From positions 1-39,740 of the forward strand of contig JAISMU010000099.1 of the NCBI GenBank assembly GCA_031276635.1: a stretch of 39,740 bases of DNA, read 5' to 3'. Positions 17,266 to 26,686 of this stretch are shown one piece after another (positions within the stretch are counted from its first letter, which is position 1; every line of letters starts with the position of its first letter). The DNA comes from Deltaproteobacteria bacterium (GTDB lineage Bacteria > Desulfobacterota > Desulfarculia > Adiutricales > Adiutricaceae). Made by a program: the position numbers and the translations under genes. Below the pieces are notes generated by a model. It saw only the letters and a list, made by a program, of their open reading frames with translations. It had not been told where the DNA came from and ran no database searches.

Positions 17266-18000
17266 TGTTTCAGACCTTAATGTTTATGACGCTCTCGCGA
17301 AAAAATATTGATGACATAGTCCGTAATAATCTAATAATTTCCAGAAGTTACCAAAAAATAACCTTGAAAATTGTATCTTCTGAAGGATTATTAAATTTTA
17401 TCTCATTCCGTTTGGAAAGGCAAGTTTTTTTTGCTCTTCTGGCGTATTCCCTCTTAACGTCCGTCAAGAATGTGGCTATCGACCCCAGCCAAGGCAGCCT
17501 GGTTCCGGGTGGCTAACCTTGGAGTTGGTTTTTATTTTTTGGGTTTTAATGTCGTAAGTAGCTATTTCGCCAAATCGCGATTAGCCCTAAGTGGCGTGAT
17601 GAAATTAATTCTCTTTTCTTTAAAATAATAAAATTATAATATATTTTATGATTAAAATAAAAATTTATTAAACATAAACTGTGATAAAAAAATATAATAT
17701 TAATTTATATGCTTTGAAGTTAGTTATTGACAAAAAGAATACTGATATTTGAACAAAAATAGAACAAAATATTAATTAGTTAAATATTATTTATTTTTAT
17801 TAAGCGTATTAATATTATGATAAATATAATAATAGAAAATTCATCAATTTTTAAAGTTATCCTCCAATTTCTCCCGACCCGGCTTAACCATCGCCTAGAT
17901 ATCTTGTGAAGCAAAATCAGCTCCGTTTTATAGCTTAGTCCGAGCTTAGTTTGGAAATTTAGTTCGTTAACGCAATTTTTACATCTAAATATCTCCCAAA
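17266..18000. other. AT-rich gene-free stretch
   Basis: About 735 bases between the intact ATPase-nuclease gene and its truncated duplicate. The first 60 bases resemble the leader of the duplicate (19000 region). The rest is mostly A/T with no credible gene, apart from a GC-richer patch near 17480-17520. Confidence 0.55.
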
Positions 18001-18982
18001 TTGTTAGCTGGAAAGAAACTTAAGCTCATCACCCAGGGACGAAAAACATCAGATAAAAATGCCACAAGTAAAATAGTCGGCTCCTCGAATTCTAGCCAGC
18101 AATCACTGAACGCCATCTCGGTCCAAAAAACTCAATATCGAATCTGGACTAAGGACTCGAGACTGGTCAGCCAAGGTGAGGCCATCACAGGGCTCCAGAA
18201 TAATTTCCCACTGATCAACTATTGTGGCCTCAGGAGTCAGTTGGTTAGATTTTTTTAACTCAACCAGAGCCTGTTCCAGACGCTCCTGGAAAATGGAGTC
18301 AAACACGTCAAGGGTAAAATCAAAGATTGAGGCGAAATCATCATGGAAGGTCAAATCCAACACGTTATTCAGCTCGAAAAAATGGTTGTCTCGGAGCGCT
18401 TGGTTACGCCAGTGATGAGGTTTAACCACGATATTCCTCAGCCGCGTTCAGGGCCACCTAGAAATAGGCGAGAAACCTAGTTATTTGTTTAGCCAATTTT
18501 GGTTCGGCGCTCAGCTTAAAATTGGCGAGTCATAGTTGTCAATGAGGACAGCCACCGTGTCTTGGTCGCGAATGGCGATTTTTTGGATTAAAAAATTGAG
18601 ATATTGGCCAGAGCTGGCGGCGTGGATGTTCGGGATTTTTTCCTGGTCAGCGATATTCTTGAGCGCGCTCAGTAACGCCGCCTCCAGTTTTTCCGGGCTC
18701 CGCGCGGAAAGGCTGGCCAGGCTCAACTGAATGACCGGGGTGGGCCGCCAATCATAATCGGCTGAGTTTATCCACAGACCTTGCGAAAAGCTCCCGGCGA
18801 CCCGCCAGGATAGCCCTCAGAGAACTCACGGTCAGTGTTTTGCCTCAGCCCAGCGGTCGGGATAGCAAATACGGTTTTTGGCTTTTCACCAGCTTATAGA
18901 GAAATCTGGTCTTGTCGACGTAAAGAAAATCCTTACTTCGGAGCTCCAGAAAATCGTTGAGGCCAAAGGGTAGGGATTTCAT
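18001..18982 (-). pseudogene. Decayed duplicate of the AAA-ATPase/nuclease gene
   Basis: From an ATG at 18980-18982 the minus strand gives MKSLPFGLNDFLELRSKDF, LYVDKTRFLYKLVKS and then LLSRPLG followed by TGA exactly where Walker A should read RRFGKT. Further on, in other frames, come VAVLIDNYDSPILS (Walker B, with Asn replacing the catalytic Glu), LTFHDDFASIFDFTLDVFDSIFQERLEQAL, and segments that match the intact gene down to about its residue 330. The match ends near 18001, so the whole nuclease domain is missing. Stops, frameshifts and truncation make it clearly non-functional. The 5' leader is also conserved with the intact gene (ATTGTTT, AATGTTTATGACG), so the duplication included upstream sequence. 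Confidence 0.85.
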
Positions 18983-19252
18983 TGTTTTAGATCTGAATGT
19001 TTATGACGTTTAGGCTAATAAAATATTTAATAAACTAAGTCCGATAAAAATATTTTTATAAAAATTCAATGATTAATTCAAGTTGCCAGGAAACCTCTGG
19101 GAAAATTTTAGCGACCCCGAAATTTTTGCGCCATATCTCGTTTTGTCGGGTAAAGCAAGGTATTATTTTGACGGCTTTGGCCAAAAAAATAACCCGCTGG
19201 CAGGTCAGGGCCAGGCCCTGAGGAATCCGTCCCCCGGGCCCGACCCAAAAAG

Positions 19253-22200
19253 TTAGATGTAATTCAAGAGGCTGAGTTTGGTCGTCAGCCCCGTGGAGCC
19301 CAGAACCGCCTCATAAACCAGTTGAGCGTTTTTGAGGTCCGTGATCAAGCGGGTGAAGTCCGCGTCCTCGATCTGGGAAAGGGTGGTCTCCGCCGCGTAT
19401 TTGTCATCCTCCAGGTTGCCCAGGACAAACTGGTTGCGGATGATCCGCGTGCCCACGTTGGTTTCCATGGTGGTTATTTTCTCAATGGCGTCCTTTAAGT
19501 GGGGTAGCTCTTGCTCCACCAGCTCGCTGTTGTTGTGAGTCAGGCCCCAATGGAGTCGCTGGATGGTGTCCAGAATGTTGTCGGTGGCCCCATTGGCCCC
19601 CAGAAGCTCATCGCCCTGGATATTCATGGTGGTGCGGTAACCGCTCATGACGTTGACATCCAGGTTCTTCTGGTCGCCATTGTACCAGCCCACGCCCACC
19701 TCAAATAGATCGCCCACCTGCATGGCCGTCCCATCGGGGTTGAATTTGAGACTGATCCCGTGGTCCTCGGCCTTTAAGGAGTCATCCCCGCCGGTGAGCC
19801 AGATGGTCCCCTGGGTCGGGCCAACTTTGGCGGTGGAGTCCCAACCCTCGTCCTTGTAATCCATGGAGGCCCAGACCAGGGCGCTGGCCGGGTTGGCCAG
19901 ATTCTTGGTTACCAGGGCTTGCAGCACGTCCCCGGCCGTGGAGACGACAGCCCGGCCTGAGTCGCAGCTATACGTCGGGTAGAGCTTGACCCACTCCTCA
20001 TAGGCCAGGCGGTCCGATTCGGCGTCCGGGCAGCTGGGGAGGGGCGCGGTGGCTAAGTGGACCACCACCACCTGGTCGCCGTTGGGTTTCTTTTCGTAGC
20101 CGATGGAGACCTGGTCCTGATACAGGGTCCCCGAGGCGTAGAGGGCCGGGTCAGCTGAGGTGGTGTAACGAATTCCGATGGAGTTGCCGGAGGCCCCATG
20201 CTGGAGGGCCTGATAAATGAGGTCCGGGGAGGACTGGTTCGGGGGGCTGTAAGGGAAAGCCACCGCGCCCGTGGCGTGGCCCAGGGGCGTGATCCTGGTC
20301 TGGCCAGTGATCTCGTAAGGCTCCCCGGTGGCCAGGGCCTGGCAGTCCATGGCTTGAACCAGCCCGTCCCCGCCCTCGTGGTAGTTGGCCAGGCCCACCG
20401 TCACCAGCTGATTGGCCTGGGGATGGTTATTGATGGCGGCCAGGATGTCATTGGCCGTGGTGATCACCTGGCCAGCGCTGTTGGTGGCCAGGTTGACGCA
20501 GATATTCCAGGGGTTGGGGCCCACGGTGACCGAAAGGGGCGAGTCTGGCTGTTGCGGCTGGCGGTACTCCACCCGCAGATCATCGCCCCAGGTCCCCATA
20601 TAATTGGCCGTGAAAACCAGGTCATTGGCTCCCCCGGGCTGGTTGGTGGTGAGGGAGGCGTGCCCTAATTGACTGTTGTAAAAAAGCTGACCCTGGGCGA
20701 ACTGGCTGGGCGAGAAGGCTTGCGGCGGCCCCCAGGTCTGGCCGCCATCCTGGGAAACCCGGAAAAGGGCGGCCTGGCTGTAACCCTCCTGAAGCTGAAA
20801 TGGCCCACCAGGAACCACCCGGCCCAGACCACTTTCGCCATCCGCCAGGCTGGCCGCCACGTGGGGGATGAGTTTGGGGGCCAGGTTACTGGCCAGGCTA
20901 TTGACCGCGCTCATGACGTCCAGGGCGGTGGCGGTTCGGGCCGACAGCCGGGCCAGGCGGCTGGCCTCCTCTGGATCGCGGAAGGCCGGGCTCCGGGGGT
21001 CCGCGTAGAGCTGGGAGTACTCCTTGAGGTAAATGGGGCCGTCATTGCCGAGGGTCACGGTGATGGTCTGGCTGGAATTGTCAAACTGGGCGGTCGTCTC
21101 GGTGGTCAGATCCGGGTAAGGGCTATACTGGTAGATGACCTTAATTTTGTTGCCGGCGGAGCCCACCAGGGCGCCGGGCTCGTTTTTCACCGTGAAAACC
21201 AGATCATTGTGGGTTCCGGGCGACTCAGCCGTGACCCGGGCCAGGGTGTAGGGGTCGCTGGGAATGAGGCTCTGAAAGTTACTAACCAGGTTAATGGGCC
21301 CGGCCGTGGCGTCGGGGTAATAGGGAAATGGCAAGGTGGTGGGCTCAGCCGAGGCCTTAATCATGGCCCCGGCCACCGGGTCGGCGTTAATCGCCGCGGC
21401 CACGGCCGAGACCGAGGCGGTGACCTGACCAGACTGGCCCACGGGCAGATACACGGTGATTTGGTTGTCGTCCACCAGGACTCGCGGTTGGTGATTAAAG
21501 CTGATAATCGTGTTCTTGGGCTGATCCAGGTTGTCCTTGGCGAGGTCGACTAGCCCCAGGCCCGAGCCCACCCCGGTGGCCACCACATGGGTGGCGGCGG
21601 AGAGGGCGTTGATGGCCGAAACCACGGCCAGGGCCGAGGTTAGCGAATGGGCGCTGGCGCCCACGGGGGGCACTTTATTGGGCTGCAGGAAGACGTTGAT
21701 GGTCCCGGTGGCCGAGTCAAAGGTGGCCGTGACCGCGGCGCTCGCGCTTGAGCCATAGCTGTAAACGACCTGGATGGGGGTCTGGCCGGAGGCCGTAAAG
21801 GTGATGAGGTTATCGGCGGCGGCTGACCCGGTGGACCAGATCCCAGTTTCCCCTGGAACCAGGCGGATCTGGGTCTGGTTGTATTCTTGGCTGGTGGCGG
21901 AGAGACTCAGGGCGTAGTCGCCATACTGGTTGGAGCCGAGGATTTTGAGGCTGGCCGTCTGACTCTGATTGGCGTACAGGGAGCTGTCAATGCCCCCGGC
22001 CCGCACCACCTCCACCAGAAACTTCTGGCTCTGGGTGGGCAGGTCCGGTCGGGGCTCAAAGGCAGGGCTGGCGGTCTCGGCGGTCCCGGTCCACAGCTCC
22101 GAGTTGTCGCAGGCGGCCACGAGCCTCTGGGCCCGAAGGTTTAGGCTGAAGGGCTGGGTCCCGATCTCCTGGCCACTGAAAAGGTAATTGCCCCCGAATT

Positions 22201-22588
22201 TGGCGTCAGCGAATTGGATGACGGACTGGAAAAGAACATCAATTTCCTCGGCGATGATTTTGCGTTGATCCGCGTTATAAGTGTCCGTGGCCCCCTGCTC
22301 GGCCTTGGCGTAGATCTCGTCCAGGGCCCCCTTGACGCTGTCCATGGCGTTGCCGGTGTTGGTGAGCCAGGTGTTGGCGTAGTTGACATTGTCCGTGTGT
22401 TGGCTGATCTCGGAGAGAAGCGAGCGCGTCCGCAGAATGGCGGCCGCCCCGGAGGGGTTGTCGGAGGGCTTGTTGACACTCTTCTCTGAGGCGATCTTGT
22501 TGGACAACTGGGCGATCCGGTAGCTGAGCAGATCGAGATTGGTATTGATGTTGCGGTAAGTCCCCCGCTGGGAAGTGCGATAAATCAT
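19253..22588 (-). CDS. flgL: Flagellar hook-filament junction protein FlgL (HAP3), greatly enlarged
   Basis: 1111 residues against roughly 300-500 in most bacteria. The flagellin-like N-terminus is intact (MIYRTSQRGTYRNINTNLDL, LSNKIASEKSVNKPSDNPSG, FGGNYLFSG), as is the C-terminal helix (IEKITTMETNVGTRI, TLSQIEDADFTRLITDL, AQLVYEAVLGST). These pack as the D0/D1 core at the hook-filament junction. The region between about residues 200 and 940 consists of about five related beta-rich modules built on NDLVFTA...G, N-x-I-x-V-x-Y, VxLAT...GQVITTA, D-I-x-A-A-I-N and G-x-G-L-V. These should form a large surface domain. I chose the ATG at 22586-22588 because AAGGG lies 7 bases upstream; the TTG six bases earlier sits too close to it. 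It follows flgK with 14 bases between, last in its operon. No terminator is obvious. Confidence 0.9.
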   Translation of the reverse strand: MIYRTSQRGTYRNINTNLDLLSYRIAQLSNKIASEKSVNKPSDNPSGAAAILRTRSLLSEISQHTDNVNYANTWLTNTGNAMDSVKGALDEIYAKAEQGATDTYNADQRKIIAEEIDVLFQSVIQFADAKFGGNYLFSGQEIGTQPFSLNLRAQRLVAACDNSELWTGTAETASPAFEPRPDLPTQSQKFLVEVVRAGGIDSSLYANQSQTASLKILGSNQYGDYALSLSATSQEYNQTQIRLVPGETGIWSTGSAAADNLITFTASGQTPIQVVYSYGSSASAAVTATFDSATGTINVFLQPNKVPPVGASAHSLTSALAVVSAINALSAATHVVATGVGSGLGLVDLAKDNLDQPKNTIISFNHQPRVLVDDNQITVYLPVGQSGQVTASVSAVAAAINADPVAGAMIKASAEPTTLPFPYYPDATAGPINLVSNFQSLIPSDPYTLARVTAESPGTHNDLVFTVKNEPGALVGSAGNKIKVIYQYSPYPDLTTETTAQFDNSSQTITVTLGNDGPIYLKEYSQLYADPRSPAFRDPEEASRLARLSARTATALDVMSAVNSLASNLAPKLIPHVAASLADGESGLGRVVPGGPFQLQEGYSQAALFRVSQDGGQTWGPPQAFSPSQFAQGQLFYNSQLGHASLTTNQPGGANDLVFTANYMGTWGDDLRVEYRQPQQPDSPLSVTVGPNPWNICVNLATNSAGQVITTANDILAAINNHPQANQLVTVGLANYHEGGDGLVQAMDCQALATGEPYEITGQTRITPLGHATGAVAFPYSPPNQSSPDLIYQALQHGASGNSIGIRYTTSADPALYASGTLYQDQVSIGYEKKPNGDQVVVVHLATAPLPSCPDAESDRLAYEEWVKLYPTYSCDSGRAVVSTAGDVLQALVTKNLANPASALVWASMDYKDEGWDSTAKVGPTQGTIWLTGGDDSLKAEDHGISLKFNPDGTAMQVGDLFEVGVGWYNGDQKNLDVNVMSGYRTTMNIQGDELLGANGATDNILDTIQRLHWGLTHNNSELVEQELPHLKDAIEKITTMETNVGTRIIRNQFVLGNLEDDKYAAETTLSQIEDADFTRLITDLKNAQLVYEAVLGSTGLTTKLSLLNYI

Positions 22589-22602
22589 GGTCAAGCCCTT
22601 TT

Positions 22603-25185
22603 TTATCTCATGGCCAGAAGGGTTTCCATCAGGCTATCAATGGTGGAGATTATTTTAGCGGAGGCCTGGTACATGTATTGAAATCTGAGGATGTCCGCCA
22701 GCTCCTCATCAAGGTTGACCCCGGCGATGGAGTCCTGGCGGTTCTGCAGCCCGGTCATGAGGTTTTCCGTGAACTCATAATCGCGGGTGGCCGCCTGGGC
22801 CTGGGTCCCGATTTCCGCGTAGATGGCGTTGAACTCTGTGCCCAGGGTGGCCTGGGACTGGCGGTAAAAGGTGAAACGCTTATCTTTGATGTCGGCCATC
22901 TCCAGGGCGTTGGTGTTGTCGCCCTCGGCGATGATTCCGTTGGAGTCAATGTGGCCGGCGTTTAGATAATCCTTATTGATGGCCACAGCCTGGTTGACGC
23001 CAATGTTGGCCCCGGTGGAGCCGGTTAAAAGGGTGTTGAAACCCAGGGCGGCTAGGGCCCCAGAGTTGTCGCCGGCGAACCCGAATTGGATGTTGTCGTC
23101 GGCGATGAGGCGCAGGCTGTCCTGGCCGTGGCGATCGGTTACCGCCTCCAGCCGCAGCCCGGGCACGCCACTGTCAAAAGTGGTCCCGATTTGCTTGACG
23201 ATATCGGCCAGAGTGTCGGTGGGGTTGACGGTGATCTGGTGAAAGACCGGCTCCTCGCCCTCGGGGTAGACGACCACGGTGAAATAGCCACTTCTATCCA
23301 GATAAGTCTTGTCCATCTCCTCCACCAGGCCCAGGCCGGTCTCCTCTGGGGGGGTCTGGGCGGTGACCAGGGTCCGGGCCACGTAATGGCTATTGATGGC
23401 CGCGGCGATGTCCCCAGCGGTGGTGATGACCTGACCGTTGGCGTCGGTGGCCAGCTGGACCGAGACGACCAGGCGGTGGTTGGGAATCTTGGTGGGGTCA
23501 GCCACTTCCGCCCCCCCATCCTCCTCGTCAAGAATCGTCACCTTTAGTGGCTGGTTGGCCCCGTTATTGACATACTCAATGGCCAGGTTTTCCCCCGCCT
23601 CGCCTTTGGCGATGGCGGTGAAGATGAGATCGTTGTTGGTGTGCTTGAAGGTTGTGGTCAGCTGGGCGTTTTCCAGGCCATAGGAGAGGTGGTGGCCCTG
23701 GGGGAGGGCGTACCGCAGCTCCTGGCTCATGGTCAGGAAGCGCTCCTGACCCTGGGGATAAGATTGGGCCCCAAAGCTGATGAGCCCGTTTTCCCCGGTG
23801 TTGACGACCCCCTCGGCGGCCAGGAAATCGCCCACCAGCCACTGGCTGGTCCGGGGGGGCAGGTAATTGAGCCCATCCACGGAGCTCGCGGAGCGCTCGG
23901 AATTGATGTAATCAATAACATCCTTGGCCGTGGCGCTGACGTTGCCGTTCTTGTCCACCGGCAGGGTGATGGTGACCTCCCATTTCATGACCGCCGGATC
24001 ATCATTGAACTTGACTTCGGAAGCGATTTCCGAGGTGCATTTTTCGGCTTTCTCAAACCGGACCGTGATATTGTTCGGGTCATTGTAGGGCCCGTAGGGC
24101 TCCTGGGAGGGCACGTGAGGCACCCAAGAGCTCAGGCGGATGGAGTTGTCGTCGCCGGGGAAATCCACTTCCAGATAGGCCCGGTTGGAGATCAGGGTTG
24201 TCCCTTGGGCCTCGGTGAAAAGGGCCTGGCCAGCTCCCTGGGCGTGCTGATTGTTGATGGCGAAAATGAGCCCGTCGGCGAAGGAGTCAAATTGTTTATA
24301 GACGTCATCAAGGATTTCGTCCCGGAATTTCAGCCAGCCCCCGATGGCCCCGTCGGTCACCTGGGGGCTGATTTCCTCCAGCCAGTACTGGTTGTGGGTG
24401 GTCCGGATTTCCACGTCCCCATTGCTTTTGGTGTTGGTTTTGAGAGGGAAATCCTGGTTTTTCAGGACCAGGGGAATCCCGGCCGAGGAGGTGATGGTCC
24501 ACTGGCCATCGTGGGGATCCTCGTAATGCTCAATGTTGAGGTACTCGGCCAGCTGCCTGGTCAGCTCCTCGCGGGTGTCCCGCAGATCGTTGGCCTCGCG
24601 GTTCAGGGTCGGGTCCTCGGCCACGGTGATTTCCTGGTTGAGCCGGGCGATTTCCTTGGTGAGTTTATTGATTTCCTTCACCCCATCGTCGATGCGTTTG
24701 TTGGTGTCCAGGCGGAGGGCGTCCAGATCATCGCGGCGCAGGGCGATCTGCTTGGCCAGGGAGTTGGTCAGCTCCATGAGCTCCTCGCGGTTGGGTTTGT
24801 TGTTGGCCTCGTCGGCCAGCTGATCCCAGGAGGCGAAGAAATCGTTCATGGCCTGGTTGACGCCCCCGCCATTACTTTCGTTAAAAAAGAGCTCCAGGTT
24901 GTCCAGGGCCGATTTCAGGGCCACGTCCTGCCCCAGGGTCGAGCCGGTAGCGATGAGGGAGCGGGTCAGAAACTGGTCATGATAGCGCTGGACATTGTCG
25001 ATCTGGACTCCCAGGCCCAGCTGGCCGTAGGACCGGGTCTGGGTCGGCAGGGTCGACAGATTAAGCCGCTGCCGCGAGTAACCCTGAGTGTTGACGTTGG
25101 CGATGTTATGGCTGGCCGTCTCCATGGCCGCCTGGGAAATATGCATTCCCGTGAGGGCCACGTACATTGACGATGATATGCCCAT
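22603..25185 (-). CDS. flgK: Flagellar hook-associated protein FlgK (HAP1), enlarged
   Basis: 860 residues; the usual size is about 450-650. The N-terminus has the rod-hook motif (MGISSSMYVALTGMHISQAA, SHNIANVNTQGYSRQR) and a long helical D1 domain (LELFFNE, ALRRDDLDALRLD, ANDLRDTREELTRQLAEYL). The C-terminus has GVNLDEELADILRFQYMYQ and AKIISTIDSLMETLL, which form the axial core. Two modules related to those in FlgL are inserted, at about residues 345-430 and 510-630 (NNDLIFTAIAKGEAGENLAI, LATDANGQVITTAGD). FlgK is the first junction protein between hook and filament and is exported by the flagellar type III system. The ATG at 25183-25185 has AGAGG upstream, overlapping the end of flgN, whose stop is one base away. 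Confidence 0.93.
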   Translation of the reverse strand: MGISSSMYVALTGMHISQAAMETASHNIANVNTQGYSRQRLNLSTLPTQTRSYGQLGLGVQIDNVQRYHDQFLTRSLIATGSTLGQDVALKSALDNLELFFNESNGGGVNQAMNDFFASWDQLADEANNKPNREELMELTNSLAKQIALRRDDLDALRLDTNKRIDDGVKEINKLTKEIARLNQEITVAEDPTLNREANDLRDTREELTRQLAEYLNIEHYEDPHDGQWTITSSAGIPLVLKNQDFPLKTNTKSNGDVEIRTTHNQYWLEEISPQVTDGAIGGWLKFRDEILDDVYKQFDSFADGLIFAINNQHAQGAGQALFTEAQGTTLISNRAYLEVDFPGDDNSIRLSSWVPHVPSQEPYGPYNDPNNITVRFEKAEKCTSEIASEVKFNDDPAVMKWEVTITLPVDKNGNVSATAKDVIDYINSERSASSVDGLNYLPPRTSQWLVGDFLAAEGVVNTGENGLISFGAQSYPQGQERFLTMSQELRYALPQGHHLSYGLENAQLTTTFKHTNNDLIFTAIAKGEAGENLAIEYVNNGANQPLKVTILDEEDGGAEVADPTKIPNHRLVVSVQLATDANGQVITTAGDIAAAINSHYVARTLVTAQTPPEETGLGLVEEMDKTYLDRSGYFTVVVYPEGEEPVFHQITVNPTDTLADIVKQIGTTFDSGVPGLRLEAVTDRHGQDSLRLIADDNIQFGFAGDNSGALAALGFNTLLTGSTGANIGVNQAVAINKDYLNAGHIDSNGIIAEGDNTNALEMADIKDKRFTFYRQSQATLGTEFNAIYAEIGTQAQAATRDYEFTENLMTGLQNRQDSIAGVNLDEELADILRFQYMYQASAKIISTIDSLMETLLAMR

Positions 25186-25186
25186 T

Positions 25187-25702
25187 TCAGACCTCTTTGG
25201 AGACCTTGGTCGGCCGGGATTTTTTCACCTCTTTGTCCTGGCTGCCGTCCTTGCGGTAACCGTCGGCCCGCAGTTGGTCAGCCCCGGTGAGGGTGTTGAT
25301 GGAGCCATTGACCAGGGTCAGGGCCTCCTGGACAAAGCGCTTGTTGGCCTCGTTCTCCCGGAGGATGACGTTTTTCAATCTGGCCAAGGTAATGGCCATG
25401 TCATTGATCCGGTTGCCCCAGGGCTCTGGGCAGAGGCGGGCCAGCTCTCCCAGGGTTGGCGGCGGGACGTTGGGGAGACCCAGCATGAGGGCCGCGTCGG
25501 AGACGCTGTTGATCAGTAACCCCATCCCTTTTTGGATGTCGCGCCCCAGCTCTTCCTTGGCCTGGCTGGTGGCTAAAAGGCCGTCCAGATCCAGGCTCAA
25601 AAGATATTTTTTCTCCACGCTCAGATAGTCCACCAGTCTTTGGTAACGGTCCAGATGGGCTTCCAGAGTCGTGACCAGGGTGGTCACAATGGCGATATCC
25701 AT
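25187..25702 (-). CDS. flgN: FlgN-like chaperone for hook-associated proteins
   Basis: 171 residues, nearly all helical and cytoplasmic. The layout LVTTLEAHLDRYQRLVDYL, VEKKYLLSLDLDGLL, KEELGRDI and a final amphipathic helix LKNVILRENEANKRFVQEAL fits the FlgN family (PF05130), which holds FlgK and FlgL before export. Position directly upstream of flgK with one base between supports this. The start ATG has GGAGG at a 6-base spacing. The last 30 residues are charged and probably disordered. Sequence conservation in this family is low, so the call leans on context. Confidence 0.8.
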   Translation of the reverse strand: MDIAIVTTLVTTLEAHLDRYQRLVDYLSVEKKYLLSLDLDGLLATSQAKEELGRDIQKGMGLLINSVSDAALMLGLPNVPPPTLGELARLCPEPWGNRINDMAITLARLKNVILRENEANKRFVQEALTLVNGSINTLTGADQLRADGYRKDGSQDKEVKKSRPTKVSKEV

Positions 25703-25795
25703 AACGCGCCTCCGCGAGGGTGAGTTAAAGGTTGCTGGGGGTGGGCCTGGGTTCGGCCCGTCTTCAGGCCCTGGTTGAGCCAGAGGCGTTGGGGG

Positions 25796-26686
25796 CTAGG
25801 CCGCGCCAGAATCAGCCTGATTGCGGTCAGCCTGGCGACTCAGGCCAGTTTGACCCAGGTCCGCTTGACCAGGGCCAGCTTGACTTGAGCTGGCTTGACT
25901 CAGGCTAGCTTGACTCGGGTTAGCTTGAGCCGAGCCAGCCGTCTTCGGCTGGCCTGGTCCTGACCCTGGGGCCTCTTCCGGGGTCGCGCCTCGGGCCACT
26001 GGGGCTTTGCGCATCCGATTGGGGGAGATTTTTGGTCGATAATTGGGCCCCATGATTTCCGGATGGTCGCGCAGCGTTTCCGTCAGGCCTTCCTGCCGGG
26101 CCACGTCGTCCACGATTTTCTCGGCCAGGCCCAGACCCCCGGCGGCCGTAATGGCGGCGGTGAAGGGTTTTTCAGCGATCTCGCTGTAGGTCTCGCTGCC
26201 CGGGGTTTTGGCCAGGGGGCTTTGGCGCAGGCTTTTGATCATTTCCTTCAATAAGAGCCCCTCATAATCCTCAGCTGATTTTTTGATCTTTTTAAGCTGC
26301 CCGATCTTCTCTTCTTCCGTCAGATTAGCTCCCTTGTTTCGCGATTGAGTCTCGGCCCGGGAGACTTGACGGCCCAGATAGCGTTTCTGGGCGGCTTGGG
26401 CGGCGGGTTGAGCGAGTTGCCCTGGAGCTGGTTGACCCTGAGCGAGCTGACCTGGGTTTAGTTGCCCTGGCTCGGGAATGGTCAGGAGGCCCGGCCCGGC
26501 TTTGTCGCCGCTTGAGCCCGCGACGGTCGAGGAGCCGGGGAGGTTAATGAGCTCGTTAAAATTTTGACCGTTCTTGAGGTCCTCCACCGACAGCCGGTGG
26601 ACCGGCCCCGCGGTTTGGCGGAGAGGCCGGACCGTCGAGCGTTTCAGCGGGAGGGCCGCGCTTAGGTTGGGATCAGGGTTAGTCAT
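25796..26686 (-). CDS. flgJ: Rod-binding protein FlgJ (N-terminal domain type), with disordered arms
   Basis: 296 residues. The rod-binding domain (PF10135) spans about 132-190: KIKKSAEDYEGLLLKEMIKS, then YSEIAEKPFTAAITAAGGLG and LAEKIVDDV. The muramidase domain found in enterobacterial FlgJ is absent, as is common outside that group, so another enzyme must open the cell wall for the rod. Both arms are low-complexity: residues 74-100 repeat P-G-Q-L-A-Q, and 251-293 repeat Q-A-(S/G/D) units encoded by 15-base imperfect DNA repeats (about 25811-25940). The start overlaps the flgI stop by one base (TAATG), with GGAG 8 bases upstream. Confidence 0.87.
   Translation of the reverse strand: MTNPDPNLSAALPLKRSTVRPLRQTAGPVHRLSVEDLKNGQNFNELINLPGSSTVAGSSGDKAGPGLLTIPEPGQLNPGQLAQGQPAPGQLAQPAAQAAQKRYLGRQVSRAETQSRNKGANLTEEEKIGQLKKIKKSAEDYEGLLLKEMIKSLRQSPLAKTPGSETYSEIAEKPFTAAITAAGGLGLAEKIVDDVARQEGLTETLRDHPEIMGPNYRPKISPNRMRKAPVARGATPEEAPGSGPGQPKTAGSAQANPSQASLSQASSSQAGPGQADLGQTGLSRQADRNQADSGAA
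25811..25940. repeat. 15-base tandem repeat inside the flgJ 3' end
   Basis: On the plus strand units such as AGCTTGACTCGGGTT and AGCTTGACTCAGGCT follow one another at a 15-base period, weakening toward both ends. They encode the Ser/Gln/Ala pentapeptide repeats of the FlgJ tail. Confidence 0.65.

Noticed and set aside
17226-17516. A 96-codon plus frame over the start of the ATPase-nuclease gene
   Set aside because: Half of it is antisense to the real gene start and the rest is AT-rich leader; no motif.
23641-25170. A 509-codon open frame on the plus strand opposite flgK
   Set aside because: It mirrors the flgK coding strand in GC-rich DNA, has no recognisable domain and a repetitive Gly/Val/Leu composition; flgK on the other strand has clear motifs at both ends.
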